A program made the translations under genes and the position numbers. Of a stretch of DNA of 9,628 nucleotides, positions 6,862 through 9,628 are shown in pieces; position 1 is the first letter of the stretch; every line of letters starts with the position of its first letter. The notes beneath the pieces are model-generated. The model was not told where the DNA came from and ran no database searches. It saw only the letters and a program-made list of their open reading frames with translations. Source of the stretch: Leptolyngbyaceae cyanobacterium CSSed165cm_216 (GTDB lineage: Bacteria; Cyanobacteriota; Cyanobacteriia; Phormidesmidales; Phormidesmidaceae). Location: positions 1-9,628 of the forward strand of contig SLIY01000313.1 in assembly GCA_007135385.1 (NCBI GenBank), written 5' to 3'.

Positions 6862-7197
6862 AAACTAGACAGCCCCTGAAGACGCCCATACTGCTCACGG
6901 CTCTACCTACCGGAAAATCTGCATGCAGTGTATTACAGAGCTCCGGTTTGATCACCTGAGCAAGCAACGCTGAGGACGGTGAGCCTCAACAAAACATAGA
7001 GTTAACCCTATACAAAAGAAAGACAATCGCCTGGAAATTAAATGCAGCCTCTAAGCTATGCCTGACAGGGGATACAGCCTGCATGAGAAGACTGTTGGCT
7101 ATGTAACAGCTTGTAAATTAACCTTAAGATAGGTATAACGTTACATAAATACATCTTATAGAGTCAGGTCGAGGTCTGGCTCTGGTCAAGGTTTAGG
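6862..7197. other. non-coding stretch between the channel remnant and the orphan gene
   Basis: This 336-base stretch has no credible gene on either strand. Its left part may hold further, unrecognisable decay of the channel gene. It contains a 10-bp palindrome CTGCATGCAG (6919-6928), and its right end becomes AT-rich and carries the promoter described separately. No tRNA or other RNA fold was recognised. Confidence 0.4.
7111..7139 (+). promoter_or_regulatory. sigma70-type promoter for the orphan membrane protein gene
   Basis: TTGTAA (7111-7116, four of six to TTGACA) and TATAAC (7134-7139, five of six to TATAAT) are separated by exactly 17 bases. Transcription would begin near 7146, about 50 bases before the GTG start at 7198. 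The promoter is bracketed by the inverted repeat TATGTAAC (7100-7107) / GTTACATA (7140-7147). Confidence 0.45.
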
Positions 7198-7662
7198 GTG
7201 GTTTGGGTCGCTGCGAGTGAGTTAACGACTTCCCCTTTGCCACTTGTAGTGTTGAGGTTTGTTGCGTTGTCTCACCAGTCAGAATCATCATCGACTTTTT
7301 GGAACTTGCTTCAGGATTGGGCCTATCAAGGCTTGCAGATAATTGACATTCGCCTGGCCTTGGTACTGGCCTTGCTGGGTTTCTTCGTTACCGTCAGTTT
7401 TGACTCGGGCGGAAACCCTGCCGCTGCCGCCGATCTGGTCAGCCCTGGGGTACTGCCTGTGCCCGTTGCTGCGGTAGACATGAATACGGTTAGCTACAGC
7501 TTGCCGGGCTCGCTCTCCGCCCAAGCCCAGGCCCCCTCCCTAGAGGCTCAACAACTGGCCACAGCTCGACGGCTACGTCATGGAACCTTGACCAGCGCGA
7601 TCATGACCAGTAACCGGCTAACTGAAGCCCACTTCTTTACTGATCTGCCTTCTGGGCAGTAG
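7198..7662 (+). CDS. unrecognised small membrane or exported protein
   Basis: I do not recognise this 154-residue protein. Visible features are a Ser/Leu-rich N-terminal 45 residues, one strongly hydrophobic segment at about 52-68 (IRLALVLALLGFFVTVSF) followed by GGNPAAAAD, and a low-complexity Pro/Val/Ser/Ala region. A more polar C-terminal tail has ATARRLRHGTLTSAIMTSNR near 121-140. This suggests either a single-pass membrane protein or, from a later start such as TTG 7333, a secreted protein whose signal peptide ends at the Ala run. GTG 7198 has AAGG (7188-7191) six bases upstream and sits about 50 bases after a plausible promoter. An intrinsic terminator lies 60 bases beyond the stop. These signals are the main evidence that it is a gene. 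No function is proposed. Confidence 0.5.
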   Translation: MVWVAASELTTSPLPLVVLRFVALSHQSESSSTFWNLLQDWAYQGLQIIDIRLALVLALLGFFVTVSFDSGGNPAAAADLVSPGVLPVPVAAVDMNTVSYSLPGSLSAQAQAPSLEAQQLATARRLRHGTLTSAIMTSNRLTEAHFFTDLPSGQ

Positions 7663-7721
7663 GTCGGGTCTAAGGCTGAGACAAATAGACTCTCCTTTCT
7701 AGCGATGAAAAACTGAACCGC

Positions 7722-7764
7722 AAGCGCTGGGGGCTAAAATGAAAAGTTGCCCTGGCGCTTTTTT
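7722..7764 (+). terminator. intrinsic terminator (or attenuator) upstream of ArgZ/AgrE
   Basis: The arm at 7722-7732 (AAGCGCTGGGG) pairs with 7750-7760 (CCCTGGCGCTT) to give an 11-bp stem with two G-T pairs. The stem is capped by a loop of about 17 bases and followed at once by a run of six T (7759-7764). This is a standard Rho-independent terminator on the plus strand. It lies 60 bases after the orphan gene and about 100 bases before ArgZ/AgrE, so it most likely ends the former. If the ArgZ/AgrE transcript starts upstream of it, it could act as an attenuator. Confidence 0.75.
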
Positions 7765-7860
7765 GGGCGCTCTCTTGGCGGTGTCGCCTTGGGCTCTGGT
7801 CCCTTGCAGGGTCAGTTCTGCTATGACAGCCTCGCCTTCGTTCCCCACTCCATGATTCCT
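7765..7860 (+). promoter_or_regulatory. leader region of ArgZ/AgrE
   Basis: If the hairpin upstream is a true terminator, the ArgZ/AgrE promoter must lie here. The only -10-like box I see is TATGAC (7822-7827), without a properly spaced -35. No canonical NtcA site (GTA-N8-TAC) was found, although the gene belongs to nitrogen metabolism. No Shine-Dalgarno precedes either ATG 7852 or ATG 7861. Confidence 0.25.
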
Positions 7861-9628
7861 ATGACTTTCCACATTCGCTTTCTAATGTGTGCGCCCCACC
7901 ACTATGACGTGGACTATGTGATTAACCCATGGATGGAAGGTAATGTGCATCGTTCGTCCAAACAGCGGGCCCAAGAGCAGTGGCAAAATCTGTATCAAAT
8001 CATTGCTAGCCGAACTGAAGTGGACCTGGTGAAACCTCAACCGGGCTGGCCTGACATGGTGTTTACCGCTAATGCTGGGCTGATTTTGGGGGACCAGGTG
8101 GTGCTTAGCCGCTTTCTGCACCCTGAACGCCAGGGGGAAGAGCCCTTCTTTAAGCAGTGGTTTGAGGCCCAAGGCAACACGGTTTATACCCTGCCAGAGG
8201 ATCTACCCTTTGAAGGGGCCGGGGATGCCCTACTCGACCGGGAAGGACGCTGGCTGTGGGCGGGCTATGGCTTCCGTACCGAGCTTGATTCCCATGCCCT
8301 GGTGGCCCAGTGGCTGAATATTGAGGTGCTGTCCCTACACCTGATGGACGAGCGCTTTTATCACCTGGATACCTGTTTCTGCCCCCTGACTGGCGGCTAT
8401 TTGCTGTACTATCCCCCCGCCTTTGATGCGTACTCGAATCGGCTGATTGAACTGCGGGTGCCTGCTGACAAGCGCATTCCTATCGATGAACCCGATGCCA
8501 TCAACTTCGCCTGTAACGCCGTCAATATCGACCGCACGGTGATTATGAACCAGGCCAGTGACGACCTGAAGGCACGACTGGCCACTGTGGGCTTTGAGGT
8601 GGTAGAAACGCCTCTGACCGAATTTCTCAAGGCCGGGGGAGCCGCCAAGTGCTTGACCCTGCGAGTCACTGAGCCGGTTCATCCAGAACCCACAGGGGAA
8701 AGTGGGATTGTGGCCCGCACCGTCACCATGACCGGCCACTTGCTGGATGCGGGGCTGGTGAATCGGGCCCTGGATTTAATTGTGGAAGGGGGTGGCAGCT
8801 TCCAGGTGCTGAAGTTTGACCTGGGGGAACAGCGCCAGAGCACATCCACCACCGAGATTCGGGTGTCAGCCCCGAGCCAAGAGGTGATGGATGAAATTAT
8901 GGCCCAGATGATCGACCTGGGGGCGGTGGTGCTGCCGGAAGAGCAGCAGGATGCGCGGCTGGTGACCATTACCCAGGCGGGGGTGGCTCCTGATGATTTC
9001 TATAGTTCCACCATTTACCCCACCGAGGTGCGGGTGCAGGGGCAGTGGATTCGGGTGCAGGCCCAGCGGATGGATGGCGTCATTGTGGTGGACGAGGGAT
9101 CCACAAGCCCTACCGCCATCTGTAAGCTGTTGCGTGATTTACAGGTGGGCGACCAGGTGATTGTCGGTTACGACGGCATTCGTAGCGTCCGTAGTACCAT
9201 CAGCCGCGATCGCGCCCAGCAAGAGGAATTTAGCTTTATGGGGTCTGGGGTGTCCAGCGAGCGCCGGGTCGAGCTGATTGTGGAACAGGTGGCCTGGGAA
9301 CTGCGCCGGTTGCGCGATCGCGGTGGCAAAGTGGCGGTGGTGGCTGGCCCGGTGGTGATCCATACCGGTGGGGGCGAGCACCTGTCACGGCTGATTCGCC
9401 AGGGTTACGTGCAAGCGCTGCTGGGGGGAAATGCGATCGCGGTGCATGACATCGAGCAGGCCCTGCTGGGCACTTCCCTGGGGGTAGACATGAAGCAAGG
9501 TACCTCTGTGCGCGGCGGCCACCGCCACCACCTGCGGGCAATCAACACCATCCGCCGCTGTGGCAGCATTGCCAATGCCGTTGAGCAGGGCGTACTCACC
9601 CGAGGGGTGCTGTACGAATGTGTGAAAA
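7861..9628 (+). CDS. argZ: arginine dihydrolase, ArgZ/AgrE (TIGR00300) family, 3' end outside window
   Basis: This cytosolic enzyme hydrolyses arginine to ornithine, two ammonia and CO2. In cyanobacteria it drives the ornithine-ammonia cycle and mobilises arginine from cyanophycin; the Anabaena homologue AgrE also converts ornithine to proline through its C-terminal domain. The dihydrolase domain (about 1-280) is intact: MCAPHHYDVDYVINPWMEGN (9-28), Asn71 in FTANAG, Glu118 in FEGAGDALLD, His168 in YHLDTCFCP, and Cys264 in GGAAKCLTLRV. From memory these fall at the residue numbers reported for Synechocystis ArgZ, which supports ATG 7861 over the in-frame ATG 7852. The middle LOR/SDH-type region (SSTIYPTEVRV, ISRDRAQ) and the start of the C-terminal domain (GPVVIHTGG at 496-504, LLGGNAIAVHDIEQA, GGHRHHL) follow. 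The window stops at residue 589 of an expected 700 or so. The C-terminal end is therefore unseen; no frameshift is visible before it. Confidence 0.95.
   Translation, partial: MTFHIRFLMCAPHHYDVDYVINPWMEGNVHRSSKQRAQEQWQNLYQIIASRTEVDLVKPQPGWPDMVFTANAGLILGDQVVLSRFLHPERQGEEPFFKQWFEAQGNTVYTLPEDLPFEGAGDALLDREGRWLWAGYGFRTELDSHALVAQWLNIEVLSLHLMDERFYHLDTCFCPLTGGYLLYYPPAFDAYSNRLIELRVPADKRIPIDEPDAINFACNAVNIDRTVIMNQASDDLKARLATVGFEVVETPLTEFLKAGGAAKCLTLRVTEPVHPEPTGESGIVARTVTMTGHLLDAGLVNRALDLIVEGGGSFQVLKFDLGEQRQSTSTTEIRVSAPSQEVMDEIMAQMIDLGAVVLPEEQQDARLVTITQAGVAPDDFYSSTIYPTEVRVQGQWIRVQAQRMDGVIVVDEGSTSPTAICKLLRDLQVGDQVIVGYDGIRSVRSTISRDRAQQEEFSFMGSGVSSERRVELIVEQVAWELRRLRDRGGKVAVVAGPVVIHTGGGEHLSRLIRQGYVQALLGGNAIAVHDIEQALLGTSLGVDMKQGTSVRGGHRHHLRAINTIRRCGSIANAVEQGVLTRGVLYECVK

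Larger units (their letters stand above)
1771..9440. repeat. HIP1 octamers (GCGATCGC), at least ten copies
   Basis: Copies begin at 1771, 2106, 2135, 2700, 3719, 4601, 5522, 9206, 9314 and 9433. This density, close to one per kilobase, is far above chance and is a hallmark of many cyanobacterial genomes. Most copies lie inside genes, where they encode Ala-Ile-Ala, Arg-Ser or Asp-Arg pairs. The decayed channel gene and the orphan gene region (about 6420-7860) hold none. Confidence 0.9.

Noticed and set aside
7103..7116. NtcA-binding site upstream of the orphan gene
   Set aside because: GTA-N8-TAA misses the consensus TAC by one base, and its centre is near -37 relative to the inferred start rather than about -41, so it is not claimed as a feature.
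8335..8969. Minus-strand frames of 86-134 codons opposite ArgZ/AgrE
   Set aside because: The plus-strand gene is certain in this stretch and these frames carry no recognisable motifs.
1..9628. CRISPR array, insertion sequence, tRNA/rRNA, phage or defence module
   Set aside because: No regularly spaced repeats, transposase or integrase motifs, cloverleaf folds, or defence-type domains were seen on either strand.

Overview
The window is chromosomal DNA from a cyanobacterium. The strongest sign is the octamer GCGATCGC (HIP1), present at least ten times in 9.6 kb. The gene families agree: a TIGR00300-type arginine dihydrolase (ArgZ/AgrE), a divergent PEP-synthase-like protein, a REG-2-like HAD hydrolase, and an SH3-containing cell-wall amidase. 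The fairly high GC content and gene style suggest a filamentous Leptolyngbya/Phormidium-like lineage, but this is only a guess.

Layout. Bases 1-273 hold a small conserved cyanobacterial protein whose true start may lie outside the window. A hairpin-bearing gap follows (274-489). A HAD hydrolase (490-1161, +) meets a large PEP-synthase-like gene (1151-3442, -) tail to tail with an 11-bp overlap. A divergent, AT-richer gap (3443-3835) with short tandem repeats separates that gene from a probable two-gene unit: comF (3836-4588, +) and a periplasmic N-acetylmuramoyl-L-alanine amidase (4647-6413, +). Next, on the minus strand, come the remains of a MscS-type mechanosensitive channel gene (6468-6861), which has lost its middle and carries frameshifts. 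After a non-coding stretch with a credible promoter there is an unrecognised small membrane or exported protein (7198-7662, +), closed by a good intrinsic terminator (7722-7764). The window ends inside the ArgZ/AgrE gene (7861 to beyond 9628, +).

Functional picture. No pathway links all the genes. ArgZ/AgrE belongs to arginine and nitrogen-reserve catabolism, the amidase to peptidoglycan remodelling, and ComF to PRPP-fold proteins associated with DNA uptake. The PEP-synthase-like protein keeps the phospho-histidine and PEP-side residues, but its nucleotide-binding domain looks degenerate. I see no CRISPR array, insertion sequence, tRNA, rRNA or phage module. I found no convincing undescribed multi-gene system. 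The best leads are the decayed channel gene, the PEP-synthase-like protein, the orphan small membrane protein with its own promoter and terminator, and the hairpin upstream of ArgZ/AgrE.
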